Below, piece by piece: positions 53,746-63,732 of a stretch of 64,000 bases of DNA. Numbering within the stretch: position 1 is the stretch's first letter; each line of letters starts with the position of its first letter. Origin of the DNA: Sipunculus nudus (Eukaryota > Annelida > Sipuncula > Golfingiida > Sipunculidae); assembly GCA_026874595.1 (NCBI GenBank), contig CM049317.1:76699891-76763890 (forward strand), in the 5' to 3' direction. The position numbers were made by a program, and so were the translations under genes. Under the pieces are notes generated by a model. That model was not told the DNA's origin, did not search any database, and saw nothing but the letters and a program-made list of their open reading frames with translations.

Positions 53746-53794
53746 TGACCTTCAAGGTCAAATTTAAAGGTCAAATGTGGTCAAATTTGGTCAA
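53746..53794 (+). other. Cluster of AGGTCA/GGTCA motifs with a perfect TGACCT-TCA-AGGTCA palindrome
   Basis: TGACCTTCAAGGTCA at 53746-53760 is a perfect everted pair of AGGTCA half-sites with a 3-bp gap. AAGGTCA follows at 53767-53773, then GGTCAAAT and GGTCAATT units near 53779 and 53789. AGGTCA is the core half-site of nuclear receptors, and TCAAGGTCA is the extended form bound by monomeric receptors such as the ERR/SF-1 types. The motif is seen directly. Any regulatory role is inference, since repeats of this kind can also arise by local slippage. Confidence 0.35.
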
Positions 53795-53879
53795 TTTTTA
53801 TTTTTATTTACATGTTTAAATAATGTTAAGATTCTTTCATAAAAATTGAGAATTAATGAGATATATCGTTTTCTATACA

Positions 53880-55100
53880 TGGAATAAATGGAAATTTTGA
53901 AGGATTTCGTGAAAATATACGGCAATTACTCCTTTATTATTGGGTTTTTGCTTAACTATGGACGCATTTCATTGTCATTTGACATTAGGTTCTTGCCTTG
54001 GGTAAAGTGGGTTAAAAGAGTATATGCATGCTGCTATAGAGGTGGAGTTATTAGGATGAAGCATGTTTGTCTGCCTGTCTGTCTGCCCATTAACAAAGTA
54101 TAAAAAAGCATACATAAGACCCAGGGAACTGACCTATATGTTCAGTGTGACCCATATTCTCTGGGTTTTAGTAGAAAAACGTGTTTCAGTCCCTGGGACA
54201 CTATGTTTCCAGAATTAAAGATTCATACAGAAGCCAAGATTTAATTCTCAGGAACGGCAGGATATACTGCCATGAAATCCGAATTATTAATTCACCATGA
54301 AGGACCTTAACTGGTTGCGCCACCTGTAGTATTCCTGGTAGTTGGAGGATGAATGATTACAGCCATCAGGCAAAACTTCAGCAGGACACAATTTGTAACC
54401 ATAAGACCCAGGAAGGTCAGATTTCACATGTTGCAGGTATTCATAAGTCCTCTATGAAAACTGGAAATCTTGTAAATGCTCCAGGTATATTCACCTATAT
54501 TCTCATCCAGCGTCCGTATGTTAACCCATACTATCTCAAAAACGGCATGATCTAGCATCAACAAATGTGTTGAAAAAAAAACAGACATCTGAAAAACTCT
54601 ATCAGAATTTGCTTTTTTTCTATCTTTATTTTAGTTTTTATAGGTACATTCGCATTTCAGTGATAATAAATATGATCATATACATAAGAACAACAAGAAG
54701 CTTTGTGCATATATGTTAATCTCTACCCCTAAAATATGAGGTAGTCTGCACCATAAACTTCCAAGACCATGGGCCGGAGAAGCCTATAGCGCTCAAGAAA
54801 TGTTTATTCATTGAAACGTACACATATATCTTGATATCGGGTGGCAAAATGAAGTCATTCTAATCAGTGCCTTTGCATTTGAAAAACATGTTCACTTGAT
54901 TTGTTTGAAGCATAGCATCTAAATGCATTTATTGGCTTAGATTTTCCATATTTTACATTTGTTTATACATGTATATCCATATGTTTCTTTCATAAAATAT
55001 AATCCGTTTTATAAAAATATTCAAAATCAATTTGTCCGTGCTGGCAACATGTCGTGTACTTTACTACATTCACGACTACTGCTAAATGAGTCGAACAATT
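53880..55100. other. Intergenic stretch, possibly old dispersed repeats
   Basis: No gene was recognised. A GTCTGCCTGTCTGTCTGCCC run near 54069 and the sequence CATAAGACCCAGG, present at about 54113 and 54400, suggest degenerate dispersed repeat copies. No ends or target duplications could be defined. Confidence 0.35.
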
Positions 55101-55113
55101 TGTAATACATATG

Positions 55114-55199
<86 letters not shown>
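55114..55199 (+). repeat. (TA)n microsatellite
   Basis: About 85 bp of TA dinucleotides with one short interruption (AAATATACA) in the middle. The open frame through it, rich in Tyr and Ile, is an artefact. Confidence 0.95.
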
Positions 55200-55201
<2 letters not shown>

Positions 55202-55399
55202 TAGTGTGGTATGTGTGCTCTGCATGACATAAAACATGAGTCACTGATAAATGAGATCAACTATAAAACTTCCTCGTCTATATTTATTCCATGGATTTGT
55301 TGAAAGGTTATTTTCATCGCACTGTGTTCACCTCCTAGATGACACACGCAAACCAATACAAGCACCTACAGCTAATACACCCACACACGCGGATAATCA

Positions 55400-55985
55400 A
55401 ACCCGCGAGGACCAGCCGTACCGCTGCAGTGAGGAAAAAGTGCTACTGAGATGAAAAAAAAACAGTAAAAGACGCATGTATCTTCATACACTTTTTTTAA
55501 AGATAAAAGCTGGTTTGACGTGAGAACGATGAATTGACTGCGCAAAACTTGCGAGGACGTTCATGTACTTATTGTACTTTTATGTCATGTCTTCATGTCG
55601 TAGCGAGGACATACTGATTAGCATATCAAGCACACATGGATAACTATATTTAACATATTATCGAGGACCGGCTTACATCCCACACACACTTCTCCAACCA
55701 TCGCGCAAAGCTCTCAATAAATGGCGCTGTCACACACACACACACACACAAACAAATTTCAAACGAAACGTTCCTTATGAGGATTTGCAAGAAACTTCCC
55801 CCAGCATATTATTCCCGGCTTTTTCAATGCTTTAACAGCTTTTACTTTGTGAGGACCCGTGTGCAAGTCATCACAGGAAGAAAAGTCCTCGCGCGTTTGG
55901 TGTGCAGTCAATATCGTGTCCTCTTAACTTCGGTTATATATATTCACACACACACCATATCACACACAATCACACACGCACACGA
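55400..55985 (+). repeat. Cluster of GCGAGGAC motifs with CA tracts, possible relic of a DNA transposon
   Basis: The octamer GCGAGGAC occurs at 55405, 55551 and 55603. Near matches lie at 55662 (CGAGGAC) and 55849 (GTGAGGAC), and one copy is inverted, GTCCTCGC at 55885. CA-rich tracts lie at 55727-55750 and 55945-55981. Repeated short motifs in both orientations resemble the subterminal repeats of some cut-and-paste transposons. No transposase or clear terminal inverted repeats were found, so the assignment is tentative. Confidence 0.4.
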
Positions 55986-56070
55986 ACAGGAGTGAAGGTA
56001 TACCTACTTAGCGGAAGCAATAACCAATAAAACAGAAAACAATTTGCAAATTGGCAGTAGTCCCCGATAA

Positions 56071-56866
56071 TGCTGTAAGAGACCTTTGAAAAGGGCCATA
56101 TTTAGGGAGATAGTAATTGTGAGAGCTATTATATTATATTATTTATGGTAATTGAGGCAGAGCCACTGGTGACTAAGGTCAAGGTTGTAAACCCTTTAAT
56201 TTTTATGGTAAAGACAGGAAGCTCAGCCATTTTTGAAACTTGAAGTAGGCAGCCATGGTTTTTCAAGTAGTGATTTGGACAAAATACCAAGTTTTGGTAA
56301 GAATATTTACACTTTTATATGAACCATGATGTAAAGACTGTTCACTGTGTTTAATTGATTATTTAAAGACAAAGGGTCAGTTATTTAGTCAGTTTAAACT
56401 TGAGAGTTTGTTGATGCTAAAGTTTGACCACCTTGAGATTATGTAAACTCCTATCATAAATTATACCATTCAGAACTTTTATTTAAGATGCTCATTCCTT
56501 GCATAATAATTTTAGAGACTAGGGTTGATTAGCCAAACCTTACTTATTTGGGACTTATTTAGTTCACACTGTATTTCTAATTATATCATGGTGTGGCATG
56601 AAGCTTTTCCCTTATGATAGAGGTGCCTTTATTGATATCCATGCTTGTACATTGGCACTTATATAGTAACTATTATGTCACTTATGAAGGCACTTATCAC
56701 TACTTTGTTACTTAAGGCCCTGCTACAGGAATTATTAGTAATGCCTTTTCTTTGTTTGTTTCATTAAATCGTCATGGACGCATTTACAGTTTTTGTCATT
56801 ATTGGAGCCACTACATTATTTACAAAACTTGTGAGCAAGAAAACTTGGACCCAGTGTCAACATATC
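56071..56866 (+). other. Possible 5' LTR and leader of the BEL/Pao-like element
   Basis: This AT-rich non-coding stretch lies directly upstream of the gag relic, where an LTR element carries its 5' LTR, primer-binding site and leader. It could begin at TGTAAGAGACC near 56074. TTGGAGCCAC at about 56802 has the TGG start expected of a tRNA primer site. With no second LTR in the window the boundaries cannot be verified, so this rests on position and weak motifs. Confidence 0.25.
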
Positions 56867-58423
56867 ATGGCTGATAGTAGGTGAACTCTCTCTGATAGTG
56901 AGGCCCAAATCAGGAAAAGTGCTATGACACATAAAATGTCTAGTAAAGGCCTTCAGTAGGAACTTGAACTTAGATTCAAGAAAAGAGAACATAGTTATCG
57001 GACTGTGTTACAGATAACTGATGAAATACGGCAGGGAATTAAAGAAAATACTGAAATTCCATTGCTCCATTCCAAGTACTCTACCTGGCTCCAAAAGTAT
57101 GAAGACTTTTTAGCCATCCATGAACGTGGTATTGAATTAATGGATGAGGAGCAAAGACAGATAGATGATAGAGAGTACTTTAGGGTGAGAGACACTGAAT
57201 GTAGAAATTTGAACACTGAAGTTGAAAAGTGTATTAGTGCCACAAAGAGTGTAAAGGCAGATAGTATTAGAAGTTGCAGCAGTCGGTCATCACACAGTTC
57301 AAGGAGATCCAGATTATCAAAATTTGACTACTCTAGATGCGAGGAGCAGCAGAAAAAGGCGGAGCTAACACCTAAAGTGAATGCATTACAACAGCAAAGA
57401 GAAATATAGCAGGCGAAACTTTACTTAAAATTGAAAGAGCAGGAGCTGCAGTTAAAGACTGAATTAGCAATAGCAAAAGCTAAATCTGATGGGCTCAATG
57501 ATTTTGAAGAAAGACTATCATTCAAACCTGTTCATTCCAGTGTGATAGTACATGCTCAAAAGGCCGCTGCTCAACCTTTAACTGAACACTTAGATCCAAA
57601 TGCCAGTGAGTTTGTACCACAACAAAAGATTATCATGTCTAAAGAAACTGTAACAGACAGTCCTGAACTCTTGTCTGTAGCTAGAGAACTAAGAAAGCCT
57701 GTATCTGATATTCAGTAATTTTGTGGTGGTCCTATAGACTACAAACGTTTCATGAGACAATTTGATGCTAGAATTGTAGCAAACACAGGCTCTTTTGATG
57801 AGAGAATGAATTATTTAGGCCAGTCCACTGTTGGTGAGGCTAACAGAATAGTAAAAGGCTATGCACATTTAGACTCAAAGGTTGGCTATTTTGCAGTTAT
57901 GGAGGATTTAAAAGTAGATATGGAGATCCGGATGTTATTGCTCATGCTTATGTCAAGAGGGCACTGGACTGGCCAGTTATCAAACCGGAAAATGCAAATT
58001 GACTTGATGAGTTTTCTATATTCCTTCGTGAATGAGTGTTGAAGCAGCAAATGTGCTGGAATACTCAGAGAACTTGAAATTGTTGGTCAGCAAATTACCA
58101 TACTATTTACATGATAGGTGGAGAACAATTGTCCAGGATACCATAGAACGTAATCACATTCTCAGATTCTCCAAGTTAGTTGACTTTGTTCGGAAAGAGG
58201 CCAAGAAAGCTAATGATCCTACATTTGGCAAAAGCTCCTTAGTCACAAAACAGACTGTAAAGCCAGGGTCTCATACAAATACCAAAAGAAGCTTTGCAAT
58301 TGATGTTGCAGTGACAGGACCAAGGAATGAGGTGACTTATGACAAAGTCTAATAAAGGACTAGCATTCCAGAAACCTTGTATATATTGTCATTCACCACA
58401 ACACACTATGACTGTTGCTTAAG
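56867..58423 (+). pseudogene. gag: BEL/Pao-like retrotransposon gag (DUF1759-type), decayed and cut by a LINE
   Basis: The relic starts at ATG 56867 (MADSR). It has an N-terminal charged and coiled region (57005-57500) rich in Glu, Lys and Gln with a Ser/Arg stretch. A capsid-like DUF1759-type region follows from about 57720, with DYKRFMRQFDARIV, ERMNYLGQ and GEANRIVKGYAHLD. Next come GDPDVIAHAYVKRALDWP in a shifted frame and then LVSKLPYYLHDRWR and FVRKEAKKANDPTFG (58080-58230). A zinc-knuckle start, CIYC with QH, lies near 58379-58405. Gag packages element RNA into particles. In-frame stops lie at 56882, 56957, 57407, 57716 and 58000. Frame changes lie near 57915 and 58033. The last knuckle position is disrupted and the sequence ends at the LINE's poly(T). 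Protease, reverse transcriptase and integrase of this element were not found in the window. Confidence 0.75.
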
Positions 58424-58804
58424 TTTTTTTTTTTTTTTTTTTTTTTATTAATTCAACAAAAATTACATATCTTCACATATAACAAAACAACACTTGTCAC
58501 AAACATTATGTACCTGTACAGTTACATATACCTGAACAAACACATACAACACCTACAAGAAGAGGCAACAAATATGTGAATGGTACCCAAACTGAAGTAT
58601 ATAGAATTCCCAAACCTGTACACATATACATACGTGCACATATATATATACATATATGTATACATATACACACACATATACATATTATATACATACACAA
58701 ACACACACATACACATGAACATAAACATGTACATTATGTATTTTATCCAGTTAAGTCTAACTGCAATTTATTCCACTTTTTGTCATGCGTGTCTTTCTTT
58801 CCTC

Positions 58805-60208
58805 TTATGTTTGAAATATTTTCTTCAATAAGGTATATTTGCTTAACATAACACTTAAAAGAATGAAATATTGGCAAATTGTTTTTACATCTACACATCC
58901 ATATATATTTTTTAACAACAGTATTATCATATCTGTGAGTGGCATTCCAGTAACGTTAAACAGCACTGTTGACATGGTAAGGTTACAATTCTCTATATTG
59001 ACTTCTTTTAGTTCTAACCATTCTTTAAATTCCTTCAGTAATTTTTTAATTATTTCGCATTCAAAAAATATATGACCATAGGTTTCTTTGGTTTTGGAAC
59101 ATAATGAACATTTTTCAGAATCACTTTTTTTTATTTTATACAAGAATGGATTTAGAGGCAAAATTCTATGTATTAATTTAAATTGAAAATCTCTCAGTTT
59201 CTCTGAAATTGTGATTTTTTCTATGTGTCTAAATGCTTTAAATACCTGTTCATGACAATCAAATTCTAAGTCCTGACTCCATTTCTGAATTATATTTTCA
59301 GGTTCTTTGAATACTTTTAGAATCAATTCCCCATAAATTTCTTGTGAGATCTTTTTCATCTTTATAAGTTGTTCTTCCTTATTTTCTACTACGCTTAAAT
59401 CTTCATTTGTTGTTTTTATAATCCGTTTCCATGTTGCAGGAATAGAGTCTATTAAACTTAAATATTCTAAATAATTTAAATGTAATCTCTTTTCTTTGAT
59501 TAATTCAGCATATGTCAAAAAGGTGTATTTATTTCTTTGTTTCTTTGTAATGTCATTTATTCTTATAATTCCAGCTTCATGTAATGTTTTATTGTATATT
59601 ACCTCTTTGTTTATTTTAATATTAGAATTTAACCAGAGAGATTGAGAAAAAATATCTGAAGGTGATTTGATACATTGGTAGTTATATTTACACCAGGCCT
59701 CTAATACTTCCATCCAAAAGTGGCTGCATGAATGCATAAAGTACCTTATGTCATGCGTGTTCAAGTTACCTTTAAATAAAATGCCCCCCTTCCCTTCAAA
59801 CTGAACATTAGTCACCTGTCTCCATCCCTCACTCAGAGAACCATTTAAAAATCTCCTAACCCAACTTATTTTTAATGATTCTATTTTTGACTTAAGATGG
59901 ACCATGCTTAACCCACCTTTCATTTTAGGGCCTACTAGTGTATTTCTTTTAATTTTATCTGGTTTCTTTCCCCATAAAAATGCGAACAGAATTCTTTCTA
60001 ATTCTTTTATGTAATTAGGTGGTGGGCTTGGTAGAACCTGTAGTAAGTATATTAGCTGAGTTAGTATAAAATTTTTTATAATTGTAATCCTACCAGACAG
60101 AGTTGATGTTCTTCCAGTCCATATATTAACAATCACTTTAATTTTACTAAGGATCTCTTTGTAATTTATTTCTATCACTTTTCTCCAATTAGGATGTATA
60201 TTAATTCC
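58805..60208 (-). pseudogene. ORF2: LINE ORF2, thumb and C-terminal zinc-finger segment
   Basis: The same frame continues after the third stop for about 457 codons from ATG 60178. It holds the post-RT region with LSGRITIIKNFILTQLIYLL and FLWGKKPDKIKR, a block common to L1/Tx1 proteins. Near the C-terminus is a CCHC finger, CSLCSKTKETYGHIFFEC, of the zf-RVT type. The natural stop is at 58805-58807, followed by the 3' UTR. This part contributes RNA binding and target-primed reverse transcription in related elements. Confidence 0.8.
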
Positions 60209-61171
60209 TTAAATTTTAATTGGTTCTGTGCACCATTGCAAACCTGAGTTTTTAATACTTTCATGTTGTTTTGTATCCTCTGTTATTGGCATTATAATTG
60301 TTTTCTCAAGATTTACTTTGAGACCAGATATTTCTTTGAAATTAGTAAAAGTTAACAATGCTTCATTAATAGACTGATGGCCTCCAGTATGAATCAGTGC
60401 TGTGTCATCTGCATATTGTACTATTTTGTGTTCTGTATCATTTATTATTACTCCTTTGATTTTCTTGTTCTGTCGAATATTTGTTGCAAGGATTTCAGCT
60501 GATAAAATAAATAAATAAGGAGACAATGGACAGCCTTGTCTCACACCCCTTGTAATTGGAAAATATTTTGTAATCCAACCTCTATTAGTAACACAACTTG
60601 TTATGTTAAAATAAATTATGTTAATCCATTTCTTAAATTTTGGGCCAAAGTTAAATGATTGTAAAGTATTTTATATATGATGCCATTCTAAATAATCAAA
60701 AGCTTTTTCAAAATCGATTGAAATAAGATAACTCGAAATATTTTTCTTTTTCAAATGGTAAAGTAGATCACTGATTTTTATTATGTTTTCCCCTATATAT
60801 CTATTTTTAATGAATCCTGTTTGATCTTGGTGTATGACTTTGGGTAGAACAGATTTTAATTTAAAAGCCAATGTCTTTGATATGATTTTATAATCCGTAT
60901 TAAGTAATGAAATTGGACGCCAGTTTTTCAAGTTTAAGCTATTTTTCCCTTTCTTTGGTATTAGACATATCATCCCTTGCCTCATAGTCAGTGGAAGTGT
61001 ACCAATGTCAAATGAATATTTAATAACAGAGATAAAGTAATATTTCAAGTCTTCCCAAAAAGTTTTATAGAACTCAGCTGGTAACCCATCTGGTCCTGGC
61101 GATTTATTTAATTTTAATGACTTTATAGTTTTAAAAAATTCAGATTCTGTCAGATCCATTTCACATTTATA
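60209..61171 (-). pseudogene. ORF2: LINE ORF2, reverse transcriptase segment (two further stops)
   Basis: This stretch is in the same frame as the endonuclease. RT motifs appear in order: SPGPDGLPAEFYK, LIPKKGKN, NWRPISLLN, then SIDFEKAFD (motif A with a catalytic Asp). An in-frame TAA at 60671-60673 follows. The frame stays open afterwards (FGPKFKKWI), with RQGCPLSP (motif B), QYADD (motif C, catalytic Asp pair) and GLKVNLEKT (motif D). A third stop, TAA at 60209-60211, falls where RT sequences usually carry a conserved Leu-Gly block. There are no frameshifts, so the damage is limited to point mutations. The residues needed for catalysis remain, but the stops make the copy inactive. Confidence 0.85.
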
Positions 61172-62503
61172 CTAATCATCTTCTTCTAATGTTGTTGTAC
61201 AATGTTTAAAGAAATTTTCAGCTTTATCCAAGTTATTTTCATTTGTAGAGGTATACAATGATCCATAATAACATGTCATTTCATTTAAAATGTCATTTGG
61301 TTTTGTTAATAAATTATTGTCTTTATCTAGTAATCTATTTATCGCTTTCATTTCAGAATTTCTTTTTTCTAGGTTGAGGAAATATTTTGTAGGTTTGTCT
61401 CCTTCTAAATACCATTTGGTTCGGCATCTGACAACTGCACCTTTAGTTCTCAATTCAATAAACTGTCTGTGTCTTTTCAATGCTTCTTCCCATTTATTTT
61501 TATCGTCTTCTTTTTTGGTGTCATTATAAATACATTGTAATTTATAAATTTCTTTTTCACATTCTGTAACTTTTTTATCCTGTTTTTTCTTTTTCCAAGT
61601 TGCAAAGGCTATGGTTTGACCACGAACCTGAAGTTTAATAGTGTCCCATAAAAGATTTGGATTGGCATCTTTATTATTATCAACTGTGTGTTTAATACAT
61701 TCTTTTATTTCCTTAATGTAATCTTGATCTTCAAGAAGACTGCAGTTTAATTTCCAGATGCCTTTACCATGTTTCCCCTCAGACAAGGTTAAAGATAAAA
61801 AAATTAAAGAATGATCACTTTTGTATCCAGACTGTATATCGGAGTTCTGTACACTGTTACACAGGCAGTCACTTATCAAAAAGAAATCTAGCCTACAAAA
61901 AACAGATTTTGGGTTGTATCTATGCCATGTGTATCTTGACTCAGTAGGATGCTGTTGTCTCCATATATCTGTAAGATTTGCTAATTCTATCCAGTTTTTT
62001 ATTATTTCGCTAGACTTTGGATGACTGCAGCCAGTAGCTCCTTTTTTATCAATAACTGGGTCTAAGATTAAATTGAAATCTCCTCCGATTATCAATTTTC
62101 CTGGATTCCTGTTACATAAAATATTAATTAAAGTTTGAAAGAAAATTGGGTCATCCACATTGGGTGCATAAACATTTACTAATGTTATCCTTTGTTGTAA
62201 TATAATAGTGTCAAGTATCAAATATCTTCCTTGTGTATCACTTACCATTTCAATTATTTTTACATCTGCTTTGTTCTTTATAAGAACACAAACCCCCCTT
62301 GCCTGACTAGAACCATGGCTAAAGAAAATTTGGTTTCCCCATTCTGATTTCCATCTGGATTCACTGTTTGGTACACTATGTGTTTCTTGTAAAAATATAA
62401 CTGAAAATGGTTTTCTATTTAACCAATGAAATACTTCTCTTCTTTTTGTATGTCCTGCTATACCCCTAACATTAAAAGATGCAATATTGATTGTATTTAT
62501 CAC
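61172..62503 (-). pseudogene. ORF2: LINE ORF2, endonuclease segment (443 codons to first stop)
   Basis: The segment starts at ATG 62503, a typical ORF2 start because FNVRG follows within ten residues. Endonuclease/exonuclease/phosphatase motifs are in order: FNVRG (10-14), LQETH with the catalytic Glu at 40, VYAPN (111-115), GGDFN (140-144), RLDF (204-207) and SDH (229-231). All expected catalytic residues are present. This enzyme nicks target DNA to prime reverse transcription. From about residue 300 the sequence is Lys/Glu-rich and leads to the linker with CRTKWYLEGDKPTKYFLNLE, a conserved pre-RT block. It ends at TAG 61172-61174, after which the same frame continues into the reverse transcriptase. 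Confidence 0.85.
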
Positions 62504-63180
62504 TTTGAACAGTATATGAAAAACAAATTAAGGTAAGTACCTAAAGTATATCTCATATGAAGATTATGAATTGCCTCCAACATTACATATACCTTACACA
62601 CAACAACTCTATAACAAAATATATAAAACATATAATCTATGATCTTAATGATCTCTTACTTCCTAGTTCCGACAAGTAGTAAGTATTGCTGTTTAAGACA
62701 ACAAAAAGAGTACCTGTCTGCAATAAAGTGGCTAACGTAACTATAAATTGGCTCAATCACCTACACTTATTAATCGCAGTATTATTAACGGGACTTTTCT
62801 ACTAAACATTGTTGTTCAAACAAATTACAAACCATCTCCTTTACAGATTTTGTATATTACTTACAAAACATATAAAGTGGTCATTGGGTATTACAACATA
62901 TAAATAAGGCCCAAAGGACAGATCCCTTATACTTATTAATATAAAATATTGAATAATATAATCTAGTAAACACAAATACACAATGAGTGTTGAAATATTT
63001 CCAGTCAAATATGGATAAATGTATAAATATTTCATTAAAAATAATATCAGTGAATATTGTTCCTGGATGTTATTCTACTCAATCAGGTGTCAGAGCTACA
63101 TGTAATAAAATATTAATTAGAAAACAAATGTAATATTTGAGCTGTCAAGTGTACTGCGAAGTACAAATAATGTTAACAAG
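62504..63180. other. AT-rich flank of the LINE, no gene seen
   Basis: No ORF1 and no other coding family was recognised. ATTGCTGTTTAAG near 62685 loosely resembles the bases left of the poly(T), TGTTGCTTAAG at 58412-58423. It could be the other half of a degraded target duplication, which would place the LINE's 5' end near 62690. The match is imperfect. Confidence 0.35.
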
Positions 63181-63640
63181 AGCACTGCTAAAGTGCATAA
63201 TATGCCCATGGTGCATCTGGTGACCTCTGACCTCATTAAATATGTGCAAATGATGAGAACGTAATTCAGGTGAGGACTTAATTAGAAAATAATAAACAAT
63301 GAGTTCCATGAAAATCCATAGGACCTGGCAAGTCACCAAAGTGTAGTCAGAGGGTGACCTCTGACCTCATTAATCATGTACAGATTTTGCTGGAAAATGA
63401 ACTTAGGCAAGATATTTTATGAATTAATATTTCTGATGAGTTTTATCAAAATGCTTCATATTCTTTGAGAGTTATCCGGGAAACACCACAAAGTAGCCTA
63501 TTACCCTGTAGCCTCATTTTATATGAATCTTATAAAATATGCATGGATTTTGCTCATAATTGAACTCAGCTGAAATAATCCATTGGTAAGCAGTTATAAT
63601 GAATCCGGTAAAAATCCCACAAAGTACCGGTAAGTTATTG
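63180..63640 (+). repeat. Degenerate ~134-148 bp repeated unit, at least three copies
   Basis: GGTGACCTCTGACCTCATTA occurs at about 63219 and 63353 (134 bp apart). A weaker relative, CCCTGTAGCCTCATTTTA, lies near 63503. Between them the copies share a middle part around AATGA and ACTTA. They also share an end with CACCAAAGT or CACCACAAAGTA (about 63335 and 63485) and CCCACAAAGTACC (about 63616). The copies are too diverged to be a recent array. They look like internal repeats of an older non-autonomous element. Confidence 0.6.
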
Positions 63641-63732
63641 CGGCGGCACCAAAACCAACAGACGGTTGGGCAGACTAACAGATGTGTATATAGTGGGTAT
63701 ACCATAATACTCCATCATTATGACGGGTGTAT
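63600..63732 (+). repeat. Likely dispersed molluscan repeat ending in an imperfect hairpin
   Basis: The run of GACGGTTGGGCAGACTAACA, then GTGGGTATACCATAATAC, then a short inverted repeat matches in style a repeat I recall as scattered through bivalve genomes, often next to unit arrays like the one just before it. The hairpin at 63707-63731 pairs ATACTCCATC with GACGGGTGTAT around an ATTAT-type loop, with a few mismatches. The family assignment is from memory and not searched. Confidence 0.45.

Larger units (their letters stand above)
58424..62503 (-). mobile_element. L1/Tx1-type LINE inserted in the gag relic (ORF2, 3' UTR and poly(A) tail)
   Basis: The element runs on the minus strand. Its poly(A) tail is the 23-T run at 58424-58446, directly against the gag zinc knuckle. 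Its 3' UTR spans 58447-58804 and includes an AC/AT-rich microsatellite (about 58620-58715). ORF2 fills 58805-62503, with an N-terminal apurinic-type endonuclease, a central reverse transcriptase and a C-terminal CCHC finger. That domain order and the endonuclease and RT motifs place it in the L1/Tx1 group of non-LTR retrotransposons. No ORF1 was recognised upstream of 62503, so the copy is probably 5' truncated. Alternatively its 5' part is too diverged to see. The 5' boundary is uncertain and may reach about 62690. Confidence 0.85.

Noticed and set aside
53888-54103. 71-codon open frame on the plus strand
   Set aside because: It runs into a GTCTGCC/GTCTGTC repeat, lacks family features and looks like chance in AT-rich DNA.
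55251-55454. 67-codon open frame near the GCGAGGAC cluster
   Set aside because: It shows no recognisable domain and no codon pattern, and lies in a repeat-like region.
58506-58851. Several overlapping open frames in the LINE 3' UTR
   Set aside because: They arise from the AC/AT microsatellite; no protein family fits.
62504-63100. LINE ORF1 upstream of ORF2
   Set aside because: The minus-strand frames here give only AT-rich, low-complexity translations with no coiled coil, RRM or zinc knuckle.
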